From Fragilaria crotonensis (lineage: Eukaryota; Bacillariophyta; Fragilariophyceae; Fragilariales; Fragilariaceae), in assembly GCA_022925895.1 (NCBI GenBank), contig JAKSYS010000032.1:62001-126000 (forward strand): a stretch of 64,000 bases of DNA, given 5' to 3'. How positions within the stretch are numbered: position 1 is the first letter of the stretch; every line of letters begins with the position of its first letter. The position numbers and the translations under genes were made by a program. The notes below the pieces were generated by a model, which was given only the letters and a program-made list of their open reading frames with translations, searched no databases and was not told where the DNA came from. Shown one piece after another: positions 1 through 11,252 of this stretch.

Positions 1-1582
1 TATGCATGCAGTTGTACCACTTTCCCTCAGTTTTGTCGTACAGCTTCAAATTTGGCACATCGAGGGTGCCTTCACGCAAGGGAACGAAGCGCAGTTCGGC
101 ATCGACTGAGTGCTGTGCTTTGACTTCGCCCAGAAGCAATGCCGCATCGACGGCCAGCAATTCATGATCTCGGTTATGACGAATAGTTCCATCGTCATCG
201 CTGCTGAGACCCCAAACTCCAAAGGTGTAGCCATTAACTTCCGAAACAATAGCAGTGTTGACAGACCCATGTTTAGGAGTCGCGACGGAGGCATTTGACT
301 TCTCGTCATCCTTGGCCATGAGCAACATTAAATCGCGAGTTTCTGTGGACAAATTCAGGACGCGAAGGGCCACAACCAGGGGCGCGCCGACGTAACAGGC
401 GCTGGACTGTTGCAAGCTCAAATCAATGCGAAACGCATCCGCAGGTTCGACCGCCACTCGACCAGTTGTCCATTGTGCATCCGCCGATTCGACCACCGAA
501 CTGCCAGAATCTACGACGGCAGTGACAGAAATTGGACTGAAGAAAGTGCGACTCCTCAAGTCTTCGCCGGCGTCGATAGTGAGGACGGTTGAATATGCCT
601 CGTGCCGTTTGATTGTGAGCGGCAAATTGGGCTCCGTGCCTCCACCAAAACCCCATTTGACATACTTGCTCATATCGATCACCACATTTTGACCTCCGGG
701 CATGGATTGATCCATCTTTTCGTTAGCGTTCTTGAAGCGAGAGTGCCCTGGATGGAACGCGATATTGGAAATGGTGACTGATTCGTCGTGGGTATTTGAA
801 TGCATCATGGTCAACGACACCAAGGTCTTGCCGGAACTGGACCCAGCGACAGACTTAACAGAGATATGCAATGCTCGCGTCAACGACAGTTGCAGTGAAA
901 ATGGCGCTAGTTGAGTTTGATGCGCCAAAGATTGTTTGGTCAGAGGAACGACACCTCCACATAGCTGCATCGCCTCGAGACCAGACGGGATATCACACGA
1001 AGGGTTAGGGACGACTCGAGTGGGACGTTGCGTGACCAAGACAGCTGTCACTTCGAGCTGCGTGGTTGCATCGTGATCACTTTCATCCGAAGGCATAAGC
1101 TCGCTTTCAATTGCTGAAATTATGGACCTGTGAAAGGCAGCTTTTGTGGCTTGAACATTGGCCACCGTATGGGCCGCTCGGACTACCAATTCTGCTTCCA
1201 AGACAATCGAATGTCCCTTCGGAACACAAGAAATAATTCGAATATCTTCTACTGTCACCACCTTATCTGTATGAGTAGCCGGAGCGTGACTTGTGACTTG
1301 AAGCCTCAGTGCTCCAGAAACATCGTCATCATCGTCACCGTCGTCGCCTTGACCCATCGGTAAACAACCAGACTCTATTAAATAGTCAACGTCTTCCTTG
1401 GTGGGACAAACGATTTGGAACGGCAGAATGAACTTCGAGCGACCTGAAGAATCCATGAGAAAGGAATTCGTAGCAAAACCTTCACCGCCTGACACAATGC
1501 GAGATGATTCCGAACGATCGGTGGTAATGGGGACACATGTACACGTTGCAAAGCGTTTCGATAGTTCGCTGTCGACCCTCAT
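1..1582 (-). CDS. TRAPP-complex-like protein (Trs65/TRAPPC13-like), partial
   Basis: One frame stays open for 527 codons from the ATG at 1582 down to the left edge, so the C-terminus is missing. An in-frame stop lies just upstream of this ATG, which supports the start. There is an Asp-rich stretch near residue 90. The rest looks like beta-rich Ig-type modules: alternating hydrophobic strands around [20 protein letters not shown] and [10 protein letters not shown]. Near the end is a [16 protein letters not shown] segment, the layout seen in the C-terminal modules of TRAPPII/III adaptor subunits (Trs65/TRAPPC13, Trs120/130 group). Known members help TRAPP act as a Rab GEF on Golgi and autophagosomal membranes. 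That the frame is coding is solid; the family call is a remote resemblance from memory. No signal peptide or membrane segment is visible. It could instead be another Ig-like trafficking adaptor. Confidence 0.5.
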   Translation of the reverse strand, partial: MRVDSELSKRFATCTCVPITTDRSESSRIVSGGEGFATNSFLMDSSGRSKFILPFQIVCPTKEDVDYLIESGCLPMGQGDDGDDDDDVSGALRLQVTSHAPATHTDKVVTVEDIRIISCVPKGHSIVLEAELVVRAAHTVANVQATKAAFHRSIISAIESELMPSDESDHDATTQLEVTAVLVTQRPTRVVPNPSCDIPSGLEAMQLCGGVVPLTKQSLAHQTQLAPFSLQLSLTRALHISVKSVAGSSSGKTLVSLTMMHSNTHDESVTISNIAFHPGHSRFKNANEKMDQSMPGGQNVVIDMSKYVKWGFGGGTEPNLPLTIKRHEAYSTVLTIDAGEDLRSRTFFSPISVTAVVDSGSSVVESADAQWTTGRVAVEPADAFRIDLSLQQSSACYVGAPLVVALRVLNLSTETRDLMLLMAKDDEKSNASVATPKHGSVNTAIVSEVNGYTFGVWGLSSDDDGTIRHNRDHELLAVDAALLLGEVKAQHSVDAELRFVPLREGTLDVPNLKLYDKTEGKWYNCMH

Positions 1583-2202
1583 TTTTATTGCTGGAATAGA
1601 GACTAATCAATGCAAAACAAGCGAACGGATATGGCCGCGACTTGGTGAATGCGTTGCGTAGCACCGTGAATGGATTCCACCGACAGACAAGGAAGGACTC
1701 GCCAGTGTTCAGCTGCGATGTTTTTCCCGTATCCCTGCTTGTCTCATGGCTCAGACTCATGGCTCATGGGTTTCCTGCGGGCACAGGCGTGTCGGTATAT
1801 ATTTGTACCTTGGAGATTGGAATAGGACACTATGATAGTAGTTGTAGCTATTAGCTGCAATCTCCCGTACGCCCGATGCAAGACCACGAAAAACGCAAAC
1901 ATGAGCTACGGTCGCCACTCGCTAGAGCTCGCAATACGCAAGACACGCCGACTCGCTACAAGTCTACTGTAGTACTCGTACTCGCTACTCACTCCCACTG
2001 AATAGACTAAGCGACGGGGTCCACTCAAGTCGTGTGTTCATGAACGAACGGCAACCCCGTATCATACACGGATGTAATCCTTGGGAGGGAGCGAATGGCA
2101 AAACACACTAACGACTCTAAGCAAGTCTCACATTTTGGACGGAATTTCCCTCATTTCCGACTTCCCATTATTTGGGCCTGGTGCTAAGAAAACGCAGCCA
2201 TC
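1583..2202. other. Intergenic, divergent promoter region
   Basis: This gap separates the TRAPP-like gene (minus) from the carboxypeptidase gene (plus), so it should hold both promoters. No gene is supported. Around 1900-2000 it contains short repeated words of the type ACTCGCTA and GTAGTACTCGTACTCG, like the other intergenic gaps in the window. Confidence 0.5.
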
Positions 2203-4647
2203 ATGAATCTCCGGACTCTTTTTATATCACTCGCCGTCGTGACAGTGGCGTCTGCCTCACGTCTACGTAAAAATCCAGCTTCCAAAGGATTGTATCCCTT
2301 TCCTCGTGTCTACAGTGCTGTCGTCCCAGCTCCAACCAACGGAACCCGAGAAGACAATGCAAACTACTTTGCTGCAGAAGTTGATTTGCTGAAAGTTATC
2401 AACCTTTCCCATGGCGAGGCCAAAATTTCCTTCCTTGTTCATGACTCTGAACAGCTTCGCCGTCTTCAAAGACTAATCCAGCTTCCACCGGGTCGAGTGC
2501 ACCAGTTTCAGATGGACAGGAACCTGACCTCCTATTTGCGCAAGCGAATCAACTTCTCAGACACCACGAGCCGCCAACATCAACGTCAATCGTCATACTC
2601 GACCATTTCTGACTTCCCCTGTTACAAAGATCTTCAGGGTACCTTCGATTGGATGAAAGATATGGTGACTCGCTCGTCGTCAATTCCTGGGCTCTCTGTG
2701 ACCATGACAGATATTGGGGATTCCTATCTCAAAACAGAAGATCCCAATACTGGTAACGACATGTGGGCGCTGAAGATTACAGGCAAAGCGGCAAACAGTG
2801 CCGTTCCGAAGGGAGTTTTCTTTGCCATGTCGGGAATTCATGCACGTGAGTATGCACCTCCAGAGTTGGTGTCGCGATGGGCCGACCTCTTGATCAATTC
2901 CTATGGAAATGATGCCGACATTACTGCAATGCTTGACCATACAGAAGTTCACCTTGTCCTTCAGTCCAACCCAGATGGTAGGCACGTGGCTGAAACCAAT
3001 CGCGAGGTGATGCGTCGTAAGAACCTGAACCCCATTGGCAGCGATGCTCAGTGTGGAGACTCTTTTGGTGTTGACTTGAACCGCAACTTTCCGTTTCGAT
3101 GGGGTATTGATAGTGGTTCGTCGGGAGATGCTTGTGCAGAAACATATCGCGGACCTGCACCTGCAAGCGAACCTGAAGTTCAAGCTATCCTTGCGTATTG
3201 CGAGTCTATTTTTCCCGAAGCTCAACGAAAGGCAGATCCTGAATCGCAGCAGCAAACCCCTTATGACGAGGAATCTACCATTGGCGTCTTTTTCGATGTT
3301 CACAGTTACAGCGAGCTGATAATCTGGCCTTGGTAAGCATTGGAGTACCCCCAACGTCTCTTTCTTGCAATTGGTCACACTAATTCATACCGTCCGATAT
3401 TGCAGGGGACACGTAAACTTGGAGACGGGGAACGACGTCGATCTTGAGGCAATTGCAAGTAAGTATAAGCACTTCAACAACTATGAGTTTTCAGGTCCCG
3501 AAACTCCTGGATTCCTCTATCCAGCATCTGGAACTACCGATGACTGGGCTTACGGTACGTTGGGAGCAGCGGGAATGACTTTTGAACTGGGCAATGACTT
3601 CTACCAAGATTGCCAGTACTTTGAAGACTCGATTCTCGATGGCAACATCAATGCGTTCACATACGCGGCGAAGATTTGCAAGGCTCCATACAGCCTCTCC
3701 AAGGGACCCGATGTGACGGATGTTGCAGTCAGACTGGATGATGGAAAGACATTGGCTGTCACTGCAACTGCTAGTGATTCCGCCTGGTCTTCAAGCAACC
3801 ATCCGGCGTCCAAACAAGGCATTCGCGAGATTCGAATTTACGTCAACGAACATCCCTTCGATTCACTTGGTGGGCAGAGCGGCTTCGTACAAGCTGGTGA
3901 AAGCGTTGATATCGATGTTTCGGCCCTTGCGGAAGGGCGGCATACCATCTATGTGCAAGCAGAAGATGACGCCGGCTACAAAGGGCCAGTCACTGCGGCC
4001 TACTTTGTCAAAGAAGGTTCGCCTGGTCCATCCCAGACGTTAAACCCTGCTGCCCTCCTATGGCTACTGTTGTGCCAGTCCCAGTGGCTTCTCCAACTGT
4101 AGCGCCAATAGCTTCTCCCGTTCCTGCACCGATTTCTGGACCAGTAATTGAATCCCCTGGGCCAGTCTCACCGCCAGTTGAGGCTTCTCCAACTGCATCG
4201 CCAATAGCTTCTCCAGTTCCTGCACCGATTAACGGACCAGTTATTGAATCCCCTATTTCTGGGCCAGTCTCCCCGCCAGTTGAGGCTTCTCCAACTGCAT
4301 CGCCAATAGCTTCTCCAGTTCCTGCACCGATTTCTGGACCCGTTGTTGGGCCCCCTATTTCTGGGCCAGTCTCACCACCAGTTGAGGCTTCTCCAACTGA
4401 ATCGCCAATAGCTTCTCCAGTTCCTGCACCGATTTCTGGACCCGTTGTTGGACCCCCTATTTCTGGGCCAGTCTCACAGCCAGTTGAGACATGCACCGAT
4501 TCCACGAGCGCTTTCTACGTAATCATTCTTGGGACTGTCCAAGGCTGCGATTGGCTTGCTGTGAACATGAATCGATTTTCTTTCTTGTGCCAGGCCTCGA
4601 CTAGCGTATCGATCGCGTGTCCCCTTACGTGCGGTCTTTGTGGCTGA
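2203..4647 (+). CDS. Secreted M14 zinc carboxypeptidase with Pro-rich repeats and ShKT-like tail
   Basis: The ATG at 2203 opens a signal peptide (MNLRTLFISLAVVTVASAS). A propeptide-like region follows, then an M14 (carboxypeptidase A) catalytic domain from about residue 140. Zinc ligands are in SGIHAREYAPPE (HxxE) and FDVHSYSE. The substrate-binding Asn-Arg is in GVDLNRNFPFRWG. The catalytic Glu is in GMTFELGNDF. Introns are 3333-3405 (73 nt, phase 2, strong GTAAGC) and a short one starting at 4017 and ending at 4078 or 4084; both acceptors restore the frame. After the catalytic domain come a beta-sandwich-like region, about four Pro/Ser/Val-rich repeats of 34 residues, and a Cys-rich end (CTDSTS...CPLTCGLCG) resembling a ShKT domain. 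The protein probably trims C-terminal residues of extracellular or wall peptides, with the tail as spacer and anchor. The enzyme call is firm; substrate and location are inferred. Confidence 0.9.
4086..4485 (+). repeat. In-frame Pro-rich tandem repeats in the carboxypeptidase gene
   Basis: Roughly four copies of an approximately 102-nt unit encode SPIASPVPAPISGPV followed by a variable linker and SPPVEASPT. Copies differ by point changes and by loss of a few codons (one unit has a shorter ESPGPVS linker). The repeat keeps the reading frame. Its Pro-rich character is like extended spacers of secreted algal wall proteins. Confidence 0.85.
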
Positions 4648-5763
4648 AGAACTTGTTCTGCTGGTAGCCATAAGTGATTTTTCCACATGGAAAATCTAAT
4701 TATACGTATAGTTCTCTTGGAATGCGAATCAACATTGGCATTTGCGACGGCATATCAAAAAGGAGAGCACGTGCAATGCAGCATAGCGCAGCTAGCTCCA
4801 GTTGACTGCAGTGCATTTCGCATAGAATTTCAGGCGCCGTTGCACATTGAATGACTTGAGACAAAAAGGGCAGACCCAATCCATGACATTCACGCGGCTC
4901 GTAAACTGTAAGAGTCTTCATCGACGATGAACCGCATCGTCTAACGCGAATGCTAGGATGCGATCTCATGTCCAACACTGCCGGCAGTCGTTGCAGTTCC
5001 CATGCAGCGACCAGATGAATCCGGCGGATATCAGCCGACAGACGCATTACAGCAGGTGTGGTGAATGCCATAGAAATTTGTCATCAGGAATCCGGAAACA
5101 TCGTGCCTCCTCTCATCATCAGACATCAGATCTCGACTCTTGGCGGAGTGTCGGCCATTTGTGCGTTTTACCAGGTACTTGTACTAGTAGTACTGTGAAT
5201 GCTTAGTACACAGTACACATTACACATAGACAAGGAAGTATGCTATGATATATGATATGCCTATTCACACCTTTTCTTTCTTGTACTCTAGCGTAAACAC
5301 TTGGAGTACTGTACCAGGTACTCAGTACTGTAGAAATTGTGAGTGGCATACTGGCGTATAAAGCCCACTATTGAGTCTTGATACTTGATATGCATAGGTA
5401 TTCCGAGTAGTAGCAGTACATAGCTCATCGGCCCTATATGTAAGTACTTGTACTGTACTCTCTCTTATTTTTTAGTATGACATATCATGCAACGATCTAA
5501 TTATCATATCCCCACCCCACCCCCACCTGCTCACAGCAGCATTACCAGCCATCTCATTTTTGTCAGGATCTGCTCGAGCAGATTTGTGAAGATTCGAAGA
5601 AAAATGGACTACCACACTATCACACATTGACGTGTTATGGTTCATGCTACCTGGTACGATACAGATGCATCACCCATGAGGTATACTCGTTTTGCTCGAG
5701 CGGTATTGCTCAAAAGTTTCGCACGATTGGTGGATGTAGCCAGATACTCCGGCCATAAAAATA
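4648..5763. other. Intergenic, GTAC-rich, no gene seen
   Basis: Short open frames here lack coding character. From about 5160 to 5470 the sequence is dense in GTACT/AGTAC words, including a GTACCAGGTACT palindrome near 5315. A C-rich run (CCCCACCCCACCCCCACC) lies around 5510-5530, upstream of the next gene. Confidence 0.5.
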
Positions 5764-6455
5764 ATGATGAGATTTGCACTTTTGGCCATTTGCTGGAGCC
5801 TCGCCTCCGTTGTTGTCGAGGGCAAGTTTTATTGCACGAAAGGTTTCGTCATGGAGTAAGTAACAGGGATGCGCGTACGAAATTCGCGACCAAAGATAAG
5901 TTTTGGTTGTAGACTAATTCCCGCTGCTCCCTCTATCTCAACAGCACCTTCTGCATCACCCTGGGAACTCTTCTCGATAATCCTAGCTTGCGAAGCCTCT
6001 CAAACCCCCACAAGCATTCAATTCACTGTTTGGTTGATGTGCCAAGCTGCGTTTCTTCCGGGTACCAGATCTTGGTGAAGCCCAACGGATACAAGTCTGG
6101 TGACGACTTCGTTCAAGATGTTGTGCTTGATGCTACTGGAAACCGTTTGGTGGTCGCCGCCGCTCGTAAGCTTGGAGTCTGTGGGACATGCCAAGGCACA
6201 GGAACCCAATCACAGGGCTATCAGGCCACTGTGGTGGGGATTCTTGCCGACAATGCAGTTCCTGGAAGTAAGGGCAATCGTAATCCACCCATCTTGCGAG
6301 TCACCAAGGTTCTACCATTCAACTCGCCTTGTCCGGCAGCACCGACACGAAGACCAACCCGTCGTCCAACCCGTCGTCCAACCCGTCGTCCAACCCGTCG
6401 TCAACTCGTCGCCCTACTCCAAGACTCGCACGTGACTGAGGAAAACGGGCCTTGA
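5764..6455 (+). CDS. Small secreted Cys-containing protein with Arg-Arg-Pro-Thr tail, unknown function
   Basis: The first exon (5764-5855) encodes a signal peptide beginning MMRFALLAICWSLASVVVEG, then KFYCTKGFVM. A GTAAGT donor at 5856 and an acceptor at 5944 (89-nt intron) join it in frame to the second exon (5945-6455), giving DTFCITLGTLLDN. The mature part has about seven Cys, including a GVCGTC pair, and then about five RRPT repeats before a short polar end. The protein is about 200 residues. The family is not recognised. Signal peptide, Cys spacing and basic Pro/Thr repeats suggest an extracellular or wall protein, but no enzymatic motif is visible. The gene model rests on frame continuity across one good intron. 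Confidence 0.7.
6353..6405 (+). repeat. 12-nt tandem repeat encoding RRPT
   Basis: About four to five copies of CCAACCCGTCGT in frame near the 3' end of the small secreted protein gene. The copies are nearly identical, so the array may vary in length between strains. Confidence 0.85.
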
Positions 6456-9018
6456 TCGAAGCAGAGGAACTGAGCAGGCTCCTAGGGTGACAGCATTTGA
6501 GCTTCTGCGACGAAACTAGAGTAGCAATATCGGCACGTCCGAAAATGGGTTAAATTCTTACAGCATTTTCACTCCCTATCATGGTCGCCCTGCGAGCGTT
6601 CATAGGCTCCTGATGTGCGAAAGAGGATTGCGCTACAAGTATGGATAAGAAGTCAGGTTAAGAGGAAGGCACTCGTAAGCGGGCTGTTGTTGCCAAGGCA
6701 GTTTGGTCCGCACAACCTAGATACTCGACGGTGGGCGAATGCACCCGCCGTATGAAGCTTTTCCAGCAGCTGGCTTCTCAAGCAGGCCAATAAGGACAAA
6801 GCGAAACACCGTTTGTCTCAATCCATTCGCCCAAGATGCATCAAGATAACGTCTCGATCGCACCATTCCATATCAATCAAGCATGGTCGTCTGCCTAGAA
6901 GTCCATGATTTGTGGAGGTTCGCTGCAACATTGAACCCAAAAGGTAGATTCACTCTCGAGTTAGATCGAGGATGCCGATAATTCTATTCGTCGCCAATGG
7001 CGAAAACGTACACAATAATAACAAGAAACGGGGCGCAAGACGACTATGGCGACTTTGCTCACGAATCTTGTTGATATGCACCGCCGTCAAGGTCAAGTTT
7101 TCACAAAGGGATTTGTCATCTCGTCGAAGCGATTTCAAGGTGGTCGGCGTGGGCGTCAATGTTCCCTTCACTCCTTTCGAGGGATGATTGTCAACGAAAT
7201 CCCATCCTCAGCGACCTCTCTTCAAGACTTGCTACTGTGAAACCCCCTCCTTTATCAGTGGATAGTGATAGCAACTGCCTTTAGATTTCCTAAAAATTTG
7301 CACCGTCGCTATCTTGGCCAGTGCCTCATGGAAGCATACAATGATCACGGTCTTTCCTGGAAAGTACAGTGGCATACTCGCACCATTGCATCCGATGGTT
7401 GTAGAATCGACATGCGTCTTTGTTGGCATTCGAGATCATGTGATTGCAGTTGAGGTTGTTGTTGCAACTTGACCAAGCGTTCTGCGAAAAAGTTGAAGCA
7501 GAGAGTGTTAGGATGTGCTCAACAAGTTCGGCTCTCTTATCGTTTTCTTCGTTGCATCCCAGTGTGAGACTAAACAGCGCGTCTCATCGTCGCAATTCTG
7601 AGGCAAGATGGTACATGTACATACGACTCAAAACTTGGAGTCTGTTCAGTAATTGTTCATGCTTTCATGCAGTACAGGCATAAGCATAGTACCTGGACGA
7701 GAAAAAGTATTCGCTATGTTGGCACCCTTCTTAACCTACTTCTAACGGCAGCATTCAATAGATCATATACAGAGTACTGTTTCTAGCTATTGAGAGTCTT
7801 GTTGCGATGGATAATGATTAAGATATGATTAGTCGAATTTTTATTTCGTCGATATTTTTTAACATAGTACCTGGACAAGTTGAGTCACTAGTGGGCGAAT
7901 TGAGTCCATTTTGACAATCTCATGTTGGAAACAATTTTTTTGCAAGTTACAGATAAATCACAAGTGTATTTCCTACTAATCTGCAGTTTTAAAAATGATG
8001 TATTTGACAAGCAAGGCATTCAAATTGACGTCGATCGGTACAACAGGAGTTTTTTGAAGTTCGTAGGGAAAGTCCCTACAAATATTGCGACTAAATTTGT
8101 AGCATAAAGTAGTTTGTATGGACGGTGTCGTAGGATTGAAAAATTGATTCGTGAGCAAATTATTTTCTCGAAAATGACTTTGACCATGTGGACTTTGCTG
8201 CCCGCTAGAAATGAAAACCTTACCTGTTGGACCACAGCTTCGGAGGTTGCTTGGATTGTTTGTCTACCAACATTTACTTCTGCGGTCTCAAAAGCACTGG
8301 AAGCATTCTTTCCTTTGTTTGACATGTGACAGTATTTTGGACTTTTACTACGAACTTAAAATCACTGCAAGCGAAGATATTCCAATTTTTTTATCTGGTT
8401 CCAACTTTTGAGCAACACCATCTCAAGAAAAATGATGTACGGTAACCCCATATCGTTCGGGGTGTACTGCAACTCTCAACAGGGTGAAATGATTGATCTT
8501 CGTGAATGGATAGGCTGAAATCACTCGATTCTCAATCTGTCCAGGTATACCCGTAATTTTGGCTGTCCAGGTACTATGCTTATGCTCGTACGCATCTGAG
8601 TTCCTCATTCCTCCGTACTCCGAGTACACTGTGATCCACTACATGTACTGGATTATTGTGTATGTATTATGTATGTCGTATGTCGTATGTCATATTCATA
8701 CTTGCAACAGTATCATACCTACTGTGCATGTACAGTGTACCAAGTGCAGCAAAGTACCAGTAGTAATTCGAAATGTGAGCGTCATCGATCGAAGGTCGTT
8801 GGATACATTTTTCATCCAATCAGAACAAGAACCGGCAGGCTTGTTGTCAAAGCCGCGCCAAAAACGAACAGAATGAGCGAAGACGCTTGATGTTTTGCTC
8901 ATTGCTTAACATGTGTGTACATCCAAATGCGGATTTTGGAAACGATCGTTGAGACCTGAGACAGTCGTCAAAAGGGGCAGAGACACTCACTATTCTCCTG
9001 CACGACGAGAGTTTCATC
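6456..9018. other. 2.5-kb intergenic stretch, no gene supported
   Basis: Open frames here are short, overlap on both strands and show no recognisable motif. From about 7600 to 8110 the sequence is AT-rich. At 8580-8770 there are many GTAC and TATGTA words. It may contain untranslated regions, unstable transcripts or decayed sequence; nothing specific can be named. Confidence 0.5.
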
Positions 9019-11252
9019 ATGTCTTCGAAACGCATCACCATTGCCGATGATGAGTCGGTGATAAGTTTCCTAACTTCAGCTAGCGCGTCGGTCCTTGCCA
9101 AGTTCCCGGGCCTGTGGGGCGGTGGTCGAGAATTGGACACCGATGATATGGACTGCGATGAAGACTTGGAAGAAAAGCAGCAGGAGATTCAAAACTGTCT
9201 GAATGGGGTCGAGGAGGAAGTGGACCTGTGGCAGCTGAGAGATCTCGCCTTGTCTCGAGGTGGTCTCATCAATTCTCATATTCGCAAACGAGCTTGGCCG
9301 AAAATCGTGGCAGCCCATCAACAGATCTTGCTCCCTTCAACGACATGCCAACACCAAGCGTTGGTGGACGTTTCAAATTCGAGTATGCAACTCCTCATCA
9401 AAGATGTAGCTCACTCTGTGTGGGCAATCGAAGATCACGTCAATATGGCTCGTCAACAACACGAACTTAAGCTTTCAAGGCTGAGGAAGAGAAAAGTGAG
9501 CTTCGTCCCAGAATTGACGCTGGCCGCGTCCGAAGAGAGTGATGGTCCCAGCCCCATCAAATCAATTGACTTTGCCAACCACCTATCAGAGGGCGACGAT
9601 GGTACTGGTGACGGAAGTGTGGGTACCTTTTCACCCATGTCAGTGAGTACTTATTCCGTCGGGGTTAAGACTTTACCAAAAAGGACGGCGAGTCGAAATG
9701 AGCAGAAGGTCCTCTTCAATATAGTACTTTCTGTCTTGCGAACGCTTCCGGAGGATAACCCTTATTTTGAGGACGATCGCTACAAGTACTACCAAGGCCT
9801 CTCAGATGTGGCTGCCTTATTGCTGATCAACCTGGAATCGCCATCGCTTACTTCGTTGGTTTTGGGACAATTGGCGCAATGGCACATGCGAGATGCGATG
9901 CGCAGCTCAACGACTAGCGTCGAAACGGCGGTGCACCTGACTTTCTATCCTCTCTTGAAAAAGGCTGACAGTGCGCTCTATTCTCATATTTCGTCCTGCT
10001 TGGAAATTCCAAGCTTCTGCCTTCCATGGATCCAGGGATTGTTTTTGCCAACAGCTGGTAGACATTCGAGTGGCCAGTCGACTGATGGATGTGTTTCTGG
10101 TCAGTCATGCGATGATGCCTATGTAAGTAACCTTCGACGTGTTGCCGAATTGCGCTGTTTTCTGTTCTAAACCATCTGCCACTGTAAAGCTTTTTTTGTG
10201 TCGCCTTCCTCGTCTATCCAACAAACCGCTCCAAAATCATGGGTACGAATCCCAATATGAAGGATTTGTATAACGTTCTTCACGCATTACCGACCAAAAT
10301 GATGCAAGAAATCCTCGAACCTGATGTTATTGTCGACGTTCTGGAAGATATGATTGAGATGGCCCTTTCCTATATTTCTAGATACCCTCCTGCAGAGATG
10401 TTGTCCTCTGCCCTCTTAGATTCAAGTTTAGCCTCAGTCGCTGCCAAGGCGCCAACGATTGCCATGCTTCAGACTGCACCAGATTGGACCAAAGTCGCAT
10501 CTGCCCCCACTGACTATGCACTTCTACAACATGCCAGAGCCATGCGACATTCTGGCGTGAAGGATTGGGTGTCAGCGCGTAGGACGTCGTCAGCCAACAC
10601 GTATCCAAGGGCCCTAACGGCGATTGGCAGCAAACGCTTCGATACGGCAAAGAGATCGCCCATGTCGATCGCTGTAGGGGTCATGATGCTCATTGCTGCA
10701 ATGTTGTTCTTGACTTCTGGAAACGTCGGAGCTCCTGAACCGACTCATCCAGTCGAAACCTTGATGGTGAAACCAATGTTACCGCCGCTAAAGATGAAGC
10801 GTACTACCAGGCCTGCGAAACCGTTTCCACCCATGAATATCAACTCAGGTGCCAAGTCAGTCCGCAACGAAACTCCTTCTATGGTAGCTACCGTACCGGG
10901 AAAGCCACCTCACTTGTACAGCACAGCAATCAGTGTTGTCGTTGCAGCCACGAAGACCACGAACCCCGCACCTGTCAATCCCACTACTTACATGTACAGT
11001 TCTGCAATCAGTGTTGTCGTTGCGGCAACGACGCGCGCCAGCCCAGTTATTGTCAAACCGACAGTGCCAGAAGTGGTGGTCGCCCGTAGACCTGCATTCT
11101 CGGCACCTGTGGCACCAGTACCACACACCGTTGCCAAGCCTAAGGCTCTCCCATTCTTGGCTACGCTTCGAAGGAACATCGCGAGAGCTGTCAAGGGTTT
11201 CTTTGCTAGGTTTCGACGAACACAGCGAGAGCCCGCGGTTGAACCACCGTAG
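9019..11252 (+). CDS. TBC-domain Rab GAP, TBC1D20-like, frame interrupted once
   Basis: The TBC1D20/Gyp8 pattern is clear. It opens with LRDLALSRGGLINSHIRKRAWP, carries the Gln finger in YKYYQGLSDVAALL, and continues with RLMDVFLVSHAMMP and a DLYNVLHALP segment. TBC1D20 turns off Rab1 at the ER. A membrane span near the C-terminus (SPMSIAVGVMMLIAAMLFL) matches the membrane-anchored TBC1D20 layout and is followed by a Pro/Val-rich tail with a duplicated segment. An intron at 10123-10189 (67 nt, GTAAGT) fits exactly. Two oddities. The frame shifts by +1 near 10035-10037: the part up to LPWIQ and the conserved part from DCFC onward lie in different frames with no room for an intron. The catalytic Arg of the IxxDxxR motif reads His (KDVAH). 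An acidic insert of about 75 residues splits the domain. Confidence 0.8.
10912..11035 (+). repeat. Duplicated segment in the TBC protein tail
   Basis: Two copies of an approximately 80-nt unit encode YSTAISVVVAAT and YSSAISVVVAAT with Pro/Thr linkers, in the same frame. They are probably a recent internal duplication in the tail beyond the membrane span. Confidence 0.7.

Noticed and set aside
2680-3378. 232-codon minus-strand open frame inside the carboxypeptidase gene
   Set aside because: It lies antisense to the conserved M14 catalytic domain, shows no motif, and is explained by codon bias on the plus strand.
4700-5071. 123-codon minus-strand open frame downstream of the carboxypeptidase gene
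   Set aside because: No signal peptide or domain is visible, it has a high share of Cys, Met and Arg, and no splice signals extend it.
6950-7453. Cluster of short overlapping open frames
   Set aside because: Frames lie on both strands, none exceeds about 75 codons, and composition is not protein-like.
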